DNA from: a virus
DNA length: 41,593 nucleotides
Reading direction: 5' to 3' (one strand)
Virus record (IMG/VR): IMGVR_UViG_3300046808_000846
Span: 1-41,593 of that record
This document shows, piece by piece, positions 14,816 through 22,901 of the stretch (position 1 is its first letter; each line of letters opens with the position of its first letter). Made by a program: the position numbers and the translations under genes. The notes below the pieces were generated by a model, which saw nothing but the letters and a program-made list of their open reading frames with translations, was not told the origin of the DNA and searched no databases.

Positions 14816-15339
14816 CCAAAGGCGAAACCTTCACACTCTCCTGCACGGCGCGACCCGACTCGACCGTTCAGGCGAAGTTCGGCGGGCCCGAGGTGCACAC
14901 CGTCAACGGGACGCTGACGAGCGAGCTTCAGGTTGACCCCGCAACGGGGACGCAGGCGCAGGTGTGGGTTGTCAACGCCGACACGACCGCATGGGCGCTC
15001 GGAAACTACGGTTACGAACTCTGGGTGACGTTTGCGGACGGGACCAAGCGCATCGCGCTCCGGGGCAACCTAGTGCTCTCCGCGTCGTTCTCCGCGCTCC
15101 CCAGCGGATCGAGCGCCGTCTCGAAGCTCCAAACCATCGTGGACTCTTTGGAGTCGATGATTGCGGGCAACGCCCCGGACGGGGTGAAGCGATACAAGAT
15201 CAACAACCGCGAACTGGAACGTTACTCGGCGGTCGAACTCCTCAGCCTCCTCAAATACTGGCGCGGGCGGCTCCTGGCTGAAAAGCGGCGTGCTGCGGGT
15301 GAATCCCGGATCGGGCGCCGTATCGAAATGCACTTCTAA
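14803..15339 (+). CDS. Head-completion candidate (gpW-like C-terminus, Ig-like N-terminus)
   Basis: The gene encodes 178 aa, starting MATLTKGETF. Residues 1-100 look like an immunoglobulin-like beta sandwich (FTLSCTARPDSTVQAKFGG, YGYELWVTFADGTK, LRGNLVLS), as in phage baseplate or head proteins of the BppU kind. Residues 105-178 are helical and include YKINNRELERYSAVELLSLL and KYWRGRLLAEKRR, resembling lambda gpW-type head-joining proteins. Lambda also places W between terminase A and portal B, as here. The start overlaps the terminase end by 13 bases. Role: probably stabilises the packaged head for tail attachment; the fused N-terminal domain is unusual. Confidence 0.55.
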   Translation: MATLTKGETFTLSCTARPDSTVQAKFGGPEVHTVNGTLTSELQVDPATGTQAQVWVVNADTTAWALGNYGYELWVTFADGTKRIALRGNLVLSASFSALPSGSSAVSKLQTIVDSLESMIAGNAPDGVKRYKINNRELERYSAVELLSLLKYWRGRLLAEKRRAAGESRIGRRIEMHF

Positions 15340-15342
15340 GAA

Positions 15343-16866
15343 ATGGGCTTCCTCTCGAAACTGTTTGGCGGCGGGGGAACCGAAGAACGCTCGGCGACCG
15401 TTGTCGGAAAGCGCGCCGGGCGCATGATGAACGCGGCGGGGCTTCTTCAGCAGGCCGCCGCCACGGGCCGCCTTGAGCAGTCTTGGCAAACGTGGCCGAC
15501 GACCCCGGACGCTCTGATTTACCAGAACTGGCGCGTCCTCGTGGCCCGCTCGCGGGAGCAGTACGAGAACAACGACCACGCCCGCAAATTCATTCAGATG
15601 GTCCGCGAAAACGTCGTCGGGCCGTGCGGCTTTGAGCTTCAGGCCGGGATCAAGGATCCGAACGGGACCACGGACATCCTCGCTTCCAAGGCGATCGAAG
15701 AGGCGTTTGACGCCTTCAGCCGCAAGGGGACGTTTGAAATCACCGGCACAATGTCCCGCGCCGAAGTCGAGCGGCTCATCGTTTCGACGGTAGCCATCGA
15801 CGGCGAGGTGTTTGCGGTGAAGGTCCGGGGATCCGAAGCGCCGAACGGAGCTTTTTGCGTCCAGCTCATGGACCCGATGCTTGTGCATCCACAGCACTTC
15901 GAACCCCTCGGGAATGGAAACTCCATCCGGCACGGCATCGAGTTCACCCCCGCAGGCCGCCCGGTGGCGTATTACTTCCAGCAATACGACGAGCGCCAAG
16001 TGGGCTACGTCCAAATGACGTGGAAAAGCGCCATGCGGATCCCGGCGGAAGACGTCATCCACCTCTTCGTCCCCGAGAAGATCGGGCAGAAGCGCGGGCT
16101 GCCGTGGATGCGGACGGCGCTCTGGAGGATGCGAATGCTCTCCGGCTTTGAAGACGCGGCGGTCACCAACGCGCGGATCGGGGCGGCCAAGATGGGGTTC
16201 TTCCGCGACCCCAACATGGACAGCGAACCCGGGGACGAGCCTTTCCAAATGGACGCGGAGCCCGGCGTTTTCGAAGACATCGGGAGCAAGGAGTTCGTTC
16301 AGTTCAACCCGCAGTTCCCGAGCGACAATTTCGACCCGTTTGTCAAAGCCATGCTTCGCAGCATCGCAAGCGGCTTGGGCGTTTCGTACAACAACATCGC
16401 CAACGACCTCACCTCGGTCAACTTCAGCTCGATCCGGCAGGGGGCGCTTGACGAGCGCGAGGTTTGGAAGGGGCTTCAGGAGTGGTTCATCTCGTCTTGG
16501 TGCTGGCCGGTGTACGAGGCTTGGCTCCAGATGGGCCTCCTCTCCAACAGCATCACCGTCGCGGGCAAGCCGCTGAAATTCGAGCGGCTTGAGAAATACA
16601 AGGCCGTCTCGTGGCAGGGCCGCCGGTGGAGTTGGATTGACCCGGCGTCCGAGATGAGCGCGAACCAAATCGCCCTCGGCCTCAACCTCACCTCGCCCTC
16701 CGCCATCATCCGGGATTCCGGGCGCGACCCCGAAGACGTCTTCGAGGAAATCGCGCGGGACAAAAAGGAGAAGGCGCGCCTCGGCATCGAAGACGTTCCG
16801 CTCCCAGGCTCGCCCCAGGCGCAACAGCAGCAGCAGAAACAAAAACCAAAACCAAGCAATGAGTGA
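15343..16866 (+). CDS. Portal protein (lambda family)
   Basis: The gene encodes 507 aa, starting MGFLSKLFGG. Family landmarks include SREQYENNDHARKFIQMVRENVVGP near residue 70 (split by a turn), the VSTVAIDGEVFAVKV core, ADEDVIHL-like PAEDVIHLFVPEKIGQKRGLPW near 235-257, and ASGLGVSYNNIANDLTSVNFSS near 345. The C-terminus is Gln/Lys/Pro-rich. Portal proteins form the dodecameric ring through which DNA enters and leaves the head. Length and motifs are normal for the lambda portal group. The stop overlaps the next gene by 8 bases. The gene follows the gpW-like gene by three bases, in the lambda W-B order. Confidence 0.92.
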   Translation: MGFLSKLFGGGGTEERSATVVGKRAGRMMNAAGLLQQAAATGRLEQSWQTWPTTPDALIYQNWRVLVARSREQYENNDHARKFIQMVRENVVGPCGFELQAGIKDPNGTTDILASKAIEEAFDAFSRKGTFEITGTMSRAEVERLIVSTVAIDGEVFAVKVRGSEAPNGAFCVQLMDPMLVHPQHFEPLGNGNSIRHGIEFTPAGRPVAYYFQQYDERQVGYVQMTWKSAMRIPAEDVIHLFVPEKIGQKRGLPWMRTALWRMRMLSGFEDAAVTNARIGAAKMGFFRDPNMDSEPGDEPFQMDAEPGVFEDIGSKEFVQFNPQFPSDNFDPFVKAMLRSIASGLGVSYNNIANDLTSVNFSSIRQGALDEREVWKGLQEWFISSWCWPVYEAWLQMGLLSNSITVAGKPLKFERLEKYKAVSWQGRRWSWIDPASEMSANQIALGLNLTSPSAIIRDSGRDPEDVFEEIARDKKEKARLGIEDVPLPGSPQAQQQQQKQKPKPSNE

Positions 16867-17329
16867 CGAACAGCAGCAGCCGCAGGAACAGCCGAACCCC
16901 GAGCACGATCTCGCCGTGCAACGATCTCAGGCCGTGATGGCCGTGGCGCGCGCGTGGGGCATCGAAACGCACGTGGGCCTCACCGCCCTCGTGACAGCGA
17001 TCGGCAACATCCAACTCCTCGACTCCAAGAACAAGGACTACGGGACGCAGAACATCGCGCGCTTTGGCGAAATCGGCGTCGTGGTGCGGGCCTCGGACAA
17101 ACTCGCGCGGCTCGAAACTCTGGCCTTCTCGGGCCGTCAGCCAAACCACGAAAGCGTCCTCGACTCATGGCGGGATCTCTCGCTTTACGGCCTCATCGGG
17201 CAGCTTTGCCACGCCGGGACGTGGCCGGGCGTAGCGCGCCCCCAACAGCAGGCGCCGCAGGTTGTCACGATCGGCGGGCCGGAGGGCGGTGAAGAAAACG
17301 CACAAGACCCCGAGCAGCCGCAACCTTAG
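16859..17329 (+). CDS. DUF1599-like protein (nucleotide modification-associated)
   Basis: The gene encodes 156 aa, starting MSDEQQQPQE. The conserved block, about residues 55-110, reads LLDSKNKDYG, then FGEIGVVVRASDKLARLETL, then ESVLDSWRDLSLYGLIG. These features (K-x-DYG, a DK-x-x-RL helix, an E-x-x-x-D-x2-x-DL helix) match DUF1599, called nucleotide modification-associated domain 1 in family lists. It is a helical fold related in style to MazG/dUTPase-like pyrophosphatases. The gene sits between portal and capsid, where lambda has no such gene. With the glycosyltransferase and ParB-like genes it suggests modified DNA. The C-terminal tail carries repeat copy 2. Confidence 0.65.
   Translation: MSDEQQQPQEQPNPEHDLAVQRSQAVMAVARAWGIETHVGLTALVTAIGNIQLLDSKNKDYGTQNIARFGEIGVVVRASDKLARLETLAFSGRQPNHESVLDSWRDLSLYGLIGQLCHAGTWPGVARPQQQAPQVVTIGGPEGGEENAQDPEQPQP
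17291..17308 (+). repeat. 18-bp late repeat, copy 2
   Basis: GAAGAAAACGCACAAGAC lies 30 bases before the capsid start codon, inside the 3' end of the DUF1599-like gene. The leader between repeat and ATG ends TAGTTTGCCACCATG, similar to that before the tail sheath gene. Confidence 0.85.
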
Positions 17330-17338
17330 TTTGCCACC

Positions 17339-19186
17339 ATGGAAGCCGACCTCGAATCTTTTCTCGCCGAACCGCAGCGGCGGAGCGGCGTTTTTGAGGC
17401 GTCCACCGCGAACGCTGAAAAGCGAACCATAGAGCTTTCCTTCAGTTCGGAAATCGAACTGGAACGCTGGCCGGGCATGATCGAAGTCCTGAGCCACGAA
17501 GCCGGAGCCGTGCAGCTCGACCGCCTCAACAGCGGAGCGCCGCTCCTCTTCAACCACGACCTTGACGAGGTGCTCGGAGTCGTCGAATCCGCGAGCATCG
17601 GGGCAGATCGGAAAGGCCGGGCGGTTGTCCGGTTTGGAAATTCCGAGCGCGCCACCGAAGCATTCCGCGACGTGCAGGACGGAATCCTGCGCAACGTCTC
17701 CGTGGGCTACCGCATCAAGGAAGTCAAACTCGACGAAAGCCGCGACGACGTTGACCGCTACGAGGTCCGCAAGTGGGAGCCTTACGAGGTTTCCATCGTG
17801 ACGGTCCCGGCGGACACCTCCGTCGGCGTCGGTCGCTCGCTCAAACCCCAAACTCATCCCAAAACTATGGAATCCAATCAAAACGCCTCCTCTGGGGGCG
17901 CGCAGGCTCCCGACCTTGAGCACGTTCGCTCCGAGGCGGGAAAACAGGCAATCGCGGGCGAACAGGCTCGCGTGGCCGCAATTCTGGACGCTGGCACCCA
18001 ATTCGGTCAGCGTGAACTCGCCGAGAAGGCTCTCCGCGAAGGTGTAAGCGTGGAACAGTTCCGCGTGATGCTCCTCGAAGCCGTTTCCAAGAGCAACGCC
18101 CGCATCGTCGAATCCTCCAAGATCGGCATGAGCGACAAGGAAGCGCGCGGGTTCTCCCTCGTGAAGCTCCTCCGCGCTCTGGCCGCCGAAAACCCCGAGG
18201 ATCGGAAGCGGTTCGCCGAACAGGCATCCTTTGAACTCGAAGCGTGCCGCGCCGCCGCCGACCGTTACCACGGATCGGTCCGCGACAACGGAACCGTGCT
18301 TCCCGTCGAGGTGATGCTCAGCGGAACCCGTGCGGGCGAAATCATCTCCGCCTCCGCGATCAGCGGCGGCATCACGACCGGCCCTAATGCCGTGCCCACG
18401 ACCCTGCAAAGCGGCTCGTTCATCGACGTGCTGCGGAACAAGGCCAAGCTCCTGAAGCACACGACCGAACTCGCCGGGCTCGTCGGCAACATCGACATCC
18501 CGAAGAAAACCGACGCCTCCACCGCCACCTGGGTGGGTGAAGACACCGCAGGCTCCCGGCAGGCGGTAAACTTCGGGCTCGTGTCGCTGCGGCCCAAGAC
18601 CGTCACCAACTACGCGGAAATCACTCGCCGGATGCTCATGCAAACCGCGATCGGCGTGGAAGGCGTGGTGCGCGAAGACCTCATGGCTCAGCTCGGGTTG
18701 GAAATCGACCGCGTGGGCTTCTACGGCACGGGGTTGAGCAACCAGCCGACCGGGCTCAAGAACGTGTCCGGCATTGGCAGCGTCACCTTTGCGACCACCA
18801 ACAAGCCGACGTTCGCCGAACTCGTGCAAATGGAAACCCTTGTTGCGTTGGCGAATGCCGACGTGGACGGGATGGTTATGTTCGCTCGCCCCGACTTCCG
18901 TGGGTACGCGAAGACGACCCGCCGCCTCAGCACAGCGACCGACTCGAACACCATCTGGGAGCCGGGCAACACCGTGAACGGCTACCCCGTCGAGGTCACA
19001 AACCAGATCGTTTCCGGGGACGTGTTCTTTGGAAACTTCCGCGACCTCGTCATCGGGATGTGGGGCGGGCTCCAGATCACCGTGGACCCCTACACGTTCA
19101 GCACGCAGGGCCGCATCCGCGTCGTCCAGTTCCAGGACATCGACTACGCGGTTCGCCGCGCCGCTTCGTTCGCATACGGAGCGTAA
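17339..19186 (+). CDS. Prohead protease fused to HK97-type major capsid protein
   Basis: The gene encodes 615 aa, starting MEADLESFLA. Residues 1-170 are an S78-type prohead protease: LLFNHD (catalytic His near 66) and ILRNVSVGYRI (catalytic Ser near 121). A helical scaffold-like stretch follows (about 190-300). The capsid proper starts near 310 with EIISASAISGGITT and runs through TWVGEDTAGSRQ, RRMLMQTAIGVEGVVREDL and GYPVEVTNQI. These are usually separate genes. An in-frame ATG at 17867 (residue 177, MESNQNASS) follows an A/C-rich leader like those of other genes here. A 439-aa scaffold-capsid protein may therefore also be made, giving the excess of capsid over protease that assembly needs. 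Confidence 0.88.
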   Translation: MEADLESFLAEPQRRSGVFEASTANAEKRTIELSFSSEIELERWPGMIEVLSHEAGAVQLDRLNSGAPLLFNHDLDEVLGVVESASIGADRKGRAVVRFGNSERATEAFRDVQDGILRNVSVGYRIKEVKLDESRDDVDRYEVRKWEPYEVSIVTVPADTSVGVGRSLKPQTHPKTMESNQNASSGGAQAPDLEHVRSEAGKQAIAGEQARVAAILDAGTQFGQRELAEKALREGVSVEQFRVMLLEAVSKSNARIVESSKIGMSDKEARGFSLVKLLRALAAENPEDRKRFAEQASFELEACRAAADRYHGSVRDNGTVLPVEVMLSGTRAGEIISASAISGGITTGPNAVPTTLQSGSFIDVLRNKAKLLKHTTELAGLVGNIDIPKKTDASTATWVGEDTAGSRQAVNFGLVSLRPKTVTNYAEITRRMLMQTAIGVEGVVREDLMAQLGLEIDRVGFYGTGLSNQPTGLKNVSGIGSVTFATTNKPTFAELVQMETLVALANADVDGMVMFARPDFRGYAKTTRRLSTATDSNTIWEPGNTVNGYPVEVTNQIVSGDVFFGNFRDLVIGMWGGLQITVDPYTFSTQGRIRVVQFQDIDYAVRRAASFAYGA

Positions 19187-19202
19187 CGATCCCTAGCTAG
19201 GC

Positions 19203-19247
19203 GGGGCGGGGGGGGGTTTCTTGGTTGCTCCTCCCGCCCCAACTTTT
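19203..19247 (+). terminator. Terminator after the capsid gene
   Basis: GGGGCGGGGGG (19203-19213) pairs with CCTCCCGCCCC (19230-19240), 11 pairs with one wobble, followed by AACTTTTAAC. It lies 17 bases after the capsid stop. It may lower expression of the genes behind the capsid. A CCTAGCTAGG palindrome just precedes it. Confidence 0.65.
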
Positions 19248-19263
19248 AACCAAGCCGCCTCTT

Positions 19264-19455
19264 ATGAAGATTCGCTGCACTCAACAGTTTTTGCACCAAG
19301 GCGCTCCCGTGAAAGTCGGGGAAACGGTCGAAATGGAAGATTTCACCGCGCGCTCGATCATCCATCAGGGCTCCGCCGTCGAGGTGGCGGGGGAATCCGA
19401 AGCGCCCCCAGCGGCTAAAGCCGAACCCAAACGCGCGGCCAAATCGAATGAATGA
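19264..19455 (+). CDS. Small hypothetical protein behind capsid
   Basis: The gene encodes 63 aa from the ATG at 19264 (MKIRCTQQFL). The first 40 residues are a compact beta-like unit (FLHQGAPVKVGETVEMEDFT) and the tail is Ala/Glu/Lys/Pro-rich. Small proteins of this kind often follow HK97-type capsid genes and may be minor head proteins. I cannot assign a function. The stop overlaps the next start by 8 bases. Confidence 0.55.
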   Translation: MKIRCTQQFLHQGAPVKVGETVEMEDFTARSIIHQGSAVEVAGESEAPPAAKAEPKRAAKSNE

Positions 19456-19744
19456 TTTTCGCCCCAACCCTTCTCAGCCGCACACGCAGCTTGCGGTTGA
19501 AACAAGCGCCCAAACTCTTTTGGAGCTTGGGCTTTCGGTGCACCCAAACACGGCTTTCATGCAGATTTACGTGGAAGGCTCAGACGTGCGAGTAACAGTC
19601 AACGGAGACGAACCAACATCGGAAATCGGCATCCGTTGGAACGCAGGATCGCTTTGGGAAATTGGTTACTCCGAAGCCCTCGCGCTGAAAGTTGTCGGCG
19701 TCAACGGTCCGGCAACGCTTCAAGTTGCAGCTTTCAAACAGTGA
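19448..19744 (+). CDS. Small beta-rich head-region protein, unknown
   Basis: The gene encodes 98 aa, starting MNDFRPNPSQ. Short alternating hydrophobic strands (MQIYVEGSDVRVTVNG, GIRWNAGSLWEIG, LALKVVGVNGPATLQVAAF) suggest an all-beta domain with a jelly-roll-like feel. Such proteins can be head decoration proteins. It lies between the capsid and a 687-aa structural protein. Its base composition is less GC-rich than the capsid and matches the next gene, so the two may have arrived together. The function is unproven. Confidence 0.55.
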   Translation: MNDFRPNPSQPHTQLAVETSAQTLLELGLSVHPNTAFMQIYVEGSDVRVTVNGDEPTSEIGIRWNAGSLWEIGYSEALALKVVGVNGPATLQVAAFKQ

Positions 19745-19750
19745 TTTCCA

Positions 19751-21814
19751 ATGCGCCAAATCAACTCGGATTCCTTCAAAACCAGCTCGAACATCTCTTC
19801 GAAATTTCGAGAGACCTTTGAGACGTGGCCGTCTTCGTCCTGGAACCAGAGCAAGGCGTCCGGGGACATCATCACAGTAGACGGGAACGCCCTTGGAGCG
19901 TCCTACCTTGTCATTTCGGTCGACCCGCTAAGTTCTGGCACCGAAAGCTTTGTAGACACGGTTCAGTCTTTTCAGATGCCGATTGAGTTGGCGATTGGCG
20001 CTCATCTTTCGCAAAACGCTTGGGGTCAAGACGCGTCAATCGAATTTATTGACAGGGATTTCATCACGCCATCCGTTGCGGATATTGAAATCGCCAGCAT
20101 CACGCAAGCCACGACCACTTTAACGGTCGACACGGTTTTGCCGCACAACCTTGCGGTCGGAAAACGAATCGGCATCCGTGATTGCAGCAACGCGGTCGCC
20201 AACTACCCATCGCTCGTCATTGCAACGGTCAACTCGCCAACTCAATTCACTTGCACAGGCGGGCCCAACTCGACCATCCCGTCTCAGACGATCACGAACC
20301 CTGTAGGAGCAAAAGGGTTTGTGTATTTCCGCCCGGCTTTGAGTAACAGCCGGAATGGCTCTTCTCTGCACTTCGAAAGCTCGACCGCGACGCTTGGGTT
20401 TATCTATGGAAGAGCATCCGCAGGCGATGCAATCGCCTTCGGTTCTGGAAGCGGCAACGCAATCAACGCGCGGCAAGCCACAACGGTCGGAACAACGGCT
20501 TCGGTGGCGCTTGTATCTTCGCCATTCACTTACTCTTGGACGCCGACAAACGAGTATCGTTTAACCATGATGGCCGACAGGCTTCAGTGGTCCGACGCGC
20601 TTATTGACTCGGTTGCGGCAAGCACAAACAGGTTGCTGCGGACTCAAGTCGTCCCTAATCCTTCGAAGGACTATTTCCTTCGCCTAAAGGTCAGAACAGA
20701 GCCTTCTACCACCAAGCCTTCGGCGCAAATTGTTACCGTTAGCAAAGCCGGGGCAACGACGGCCACGGTCACAACGGACGTTCCGCACGGACTTGTCACC
20801 GGCGATCTTGTTATCGGGTACGGCGTTCGCGATACGGGGACAGGTTTTTATCCGGCCCTTACCACGCCAGCCGCTGTTACTGTCCTGACTCCGACAACCT
20901 TCACGGTTGTTTGGGGGACCGCCGCAACAAACACAAGTTACGGCGGGTTTGTCTGCAAGGTAAACGCTGCTTGCCCGCTGCCCGGAGCCATCTCGCAATC
21001 CATTCAGTCCGCCGTCAAAACGACTTTGGTGGACGGACAAAGCCAAATTGTTTTGGTTGGTTCTGCAAACTGGTCCGGCTTCTTTGTCGGGGACTACGTG
21101 AACCTGCTTGGAGTTCGGGACACAGCAACAGGCGCAAGCATCGGAATTGACGGCGCTTGGAAGGTTGCCAACATTTCCACGACGTCGCTCACACTGGTGA
21201 ACATTCCCGGCAACTCTCCAACGGTTGCTGACTTCTCGATTATCAACTGCGGCGGCGGCGTCATAAAACGAACCGATTTCCGTATTTCGTATGCCCGCAT
21301 CTTTGACTTCGATCGCGAGCGCGTGGAAATCCTTCCTCGCCCAACTGGCGACATCGCAAACGCCGCTCCCGTTGCAGTCCAGAACACTCCGGCGGTAACG
21401 GTATCGAGCGGAACCATCACGACCGTTTCCGCCGTAACGGCCGCAGGCACGCCCACAGCGCCGGCGACCCCGTATTTCCTAAACAGCACGGCCAGCACAA
21501 ACGGGAACCTAATTGTTACCGGGACGAGTGGGCTGCAAGCCTTCTATGCAACCAACACGGGGGCGGCAGTTGCTTATGTTAAGCTGTACAACAAAGCCAC
21601 GGCGCCGACGGTTGGAACAGACATTCCTGAAATGGTCATTCCTATTCCCGCAGCGGTTGGGGGTGTTCCAGGATGGGTTGAGCTAACGCCCGGATTTAAC
21701 GCCTACCGATTTGCGCTTGGGCTGGGAATTGCAATCACTGGCGGGGTTGCGGACAGTGACACAACCGCCGTTGCAGCAGGACAAGTGAAAGTGAAACTTT
21801 CCCGAACCGTTTAA
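19751..21814 (+). CDS. Large repeat-bearing virion protein, candidate capsid decoration/adhesin
   Basis: The gene encodes 687 aa, starting MRQINSDSFK. It is rich in Thr, Ser, Ala, Val and Gly with almost no charge clusters, like fibres and adhesins. Three diverged copies of a beta repeat are visible (about 117-175, 325-390, 430-495). They share LP/VPH-N/G-L-x2-G-x2-(I/V)-G, a VRD-type turn and P-T-x-FT. The first 110 residues (SSSWNQSKASGDIITVDGNA and on) look like a glycan-binding or attachment region. The last 90 residues form another beta domain ending KVKLSRTV. Its position between capsid and head-tail joining genes argues for a head decoration protein, not a tail fibre. It is lower in GC than its neighbours. 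Confidence 0.55.
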   Translation: MRQINSDSFKTSSNISSKFRETFETWPSSSWNQSKASGDIITVDGNALGASYLVISVDPLSSGTESFVDTVQSFQMPIELAIGAHLSQNAWGQDASIEFIDRDFITPSVADIEIASITQATTTLTVDTVLPHNLAVGKRIGIRDCSNAVANYPSLVIATVNSPTQFTCTGGPNSTIPSQTITNPVGAKGFVYFRPALSNSRNGSSLHFESSTATLGFIYGRASAGDAIAFGSGSGNAINARQATTVGTTASVALVSSPFTYSWTPTNEYRLTMMADRLQWSDALIDSVAASTNRLLRTQVVPNPSKDYFLRLKVRTEPSTTKPSAQIVTVSKAGATTATVTTDVPHGLVTGDLVIGYGVRDTGTGFYPALTTPAAVTVLTPTTFTVVWGTAATNTSYGGFVCKVNAACPLPGAISQSIQSAVKTTLVDGQSQIVLVGSANWSGFFVGDYVNLLGVRDTATGASIGIDGAWKVANISTTSLTLVNIPGNSPTVADFSIINCGGGVIKRTDFRISYARIFDFDRERVEILPRPTGDIANAAPVAVQNTPAVTVSSGTITTVSAVTAAGTPTAPATPYFLNSTASTNGNLIVTGTSGLQAFYATNTGAAVAYVKLYNKATAPTVGTDIPEMVIPIPAAVGGVPGWVELTPGFNAYRFALGLGIAITGGVADSDTTAVAAGQVKVKLSRTV

Positions 21815-21818
21815 TCCA

Positions 21819-22031
21819 ATGAAGATCAAAACAATTTCAATCAGAATTGGAACCGGGGTTGTTGATTGCGTTGCAACCTTAAACGTCACGGGGATCGAAA
21901 ATCAGATCAGCTTCACGTTGAACGAATTGGATTTGTACTCTTTGGCCAAAGAGAGGGGCGAAGTGGAGTGGTCAAATTCCGACGTTTGTGAACTGGCCTC
22001 AAGGTTGTTAGACACCGAAGTCACAGAATGA
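21819..22031 (+). CDS. Small hypothetical protein
   Basis: The gene encodes 70 aa, starting MKIKTISIRI. The first half is beta-like (GTGVVDCVATLNVTGIENQISF) and the second half acidic and helical (ERGEVEWSNSDVCELASRLLD). No family is recognised. It starts four bases after the large repeat protein and overlaps the head-tail joining gene by four bases (ATGA). Its lower GC content matches the upstream gene, so it may be a chaperone or partner of that protein. Confidence 0.5.
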   Translation: MKIKTISIRIGTGVVDCVATLNVTGIENQISFTLNELDLYSLAKERGEVEWSNSDVCELASRLLDTEVTE

Positions 22032-22318
22032 TTGAGAATCTGAACGTGTTCTTTGCGGGCCTCGATGCTGCGGAAATGGTTTTCGCAACGTCCCCCGTGA
22101 AGCACGTGACGGCCTACTTCGACAACGCCTTTCAGGACATCAACCTCGGCGAAACGATCATGGACACGACCACGCCCAGGCTCACCGCCAAATGGTCGGA
22201 CGTGAAAGACATCCCGCGCGGAACCGCCGTTACCGTGGGCGATGCGAGCTTTTCCGTGGTGCAGATTCAGCCCGAGGGGACTGGGCTCGCCACGATCACG
22301 CTCGCGCACGAAGATTGA
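22028..22318 (+). CDS. Head-tail joining protein (lambda FII-like)
   Basis: The gene encodes 96 aa, starting MIENLNVFFA. The order of strands, AYFDNAFQDINLGETIMD, then PRLTAKWSDVKDIPRGTAVTVG, then SFSVVQIQPEGTGLATITL, matches the phage tail-attachment family to which lambda gpFII belongs. These proteins sit at the head-tail interface and are needed to connect the two. Length is slightly below lambda FII (117 aa). The gene marks the change from head genes to connector and tail genes, and precedes a gpZ-like protein, as in lambda. Confidence 0.7.
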   Translation: MIENLNVFFAGLDAAEMVFATSPVKHVTAYFDNAFQDINLGETIMDTTTPRLTAKWSDVKDIPRGTAVTVGDASFSVVQIQPEGTGLATITLAHED

Positions 22319-22322
22319 AGCC

Positions 22323-22901
22323 ATGGCGCTCTCCTTCGATGCTTCCAATGGGCTTTTTGAGGTCATGGGGCACGGGGATTTCTCCCGCGCCGAAAACCTC
22401 CTTGGGCTCCTACCGGAGCAAGTCACCAAGGCCGTCCGCACGGCTACCACGAAGGCGATGCGCTGGGCCGAGCGGGAAGGGGCCAAACGGCTGGCAAACG
22501 TCACCAAGCTCTCGGTGCGCCAGCTCCGCGAGGCGACCCGCTACAAGGCGAAGATCCGCAACCGGCAAGGGCAGGTTCAAGGGCGCGTGTGGTTCGGGTT
22601 GAATGACGTTGCGCTGAAATGGGCCGGGGCCACGCAAACCCCCTCCGGCGTCTCCTCGCGCGTTGGCGAATACCGCGATGCGTTCATTGTCGAAAAGCTC
22701 AACCAGCACGTCTTCCGCCGCAAAGGGGCAACACGGCTCCCCATTCAGAAAGTCACCTACGGCATCCTGGGCACTTCCGAGGCGGTTCTGGCAAAGGTCG
22801 CGGATGAGGCGGCTCGAATGTTCCAGCAGCTCCTTTTCTCCGAACTCGACAAACTCACCGGCAAAGGTGAAGGCACCTCCGCCGCAATCCTTGGCGCATG
22901 A
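22323..22901 (+). CDS. Minor tail protein Z-like
   Basis: The gene encodes 192 aa from the ATG at 22323 (MALSFDASNG). An upstream in-frame start at 22242 lies within the previous gene. Landmarks are a helical VRTATTKAMRWAEREGAKRL, then SVRQLREATRYKAKI, VWFGLNDVALKWAG and GVSSRVGEYRDAFIV. These fit the prophage minor tail protein Z family (lambda gpZ, HK97 gp10-like). Lambda Z helps position the DNA end and completes the tail. In this myovirus-type genome it probably works at the neck. The stop overlaps the next start by four bases. Confidence 0.7.
   Translation: MALSFDASNGLFEVMGHGDFSRAENLLGLLPEQVTKAVRTATTKAMRWAEREGAKRLANVTKLSVRQLREATRYKAKIRNRQGQVQGRVWFGLNDVALKWAGATQTPSGVSSRVGEYRDAFIVEKLNQHVFRRKGATRLPIQKVTYGILGTSEAVLAKVADEAARMFQQLLFSELDKLTGKGEGTSAAILGA

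Noticed and set aside
15070-16842. Long minus-strand open frame (590 codons) across the portal gene
   Set aside because: It mirrors the high-GC portal codons and has no recognisable domain; the plus-strand portal is certain. The same holds for 17165-18829 and 4445-5287.
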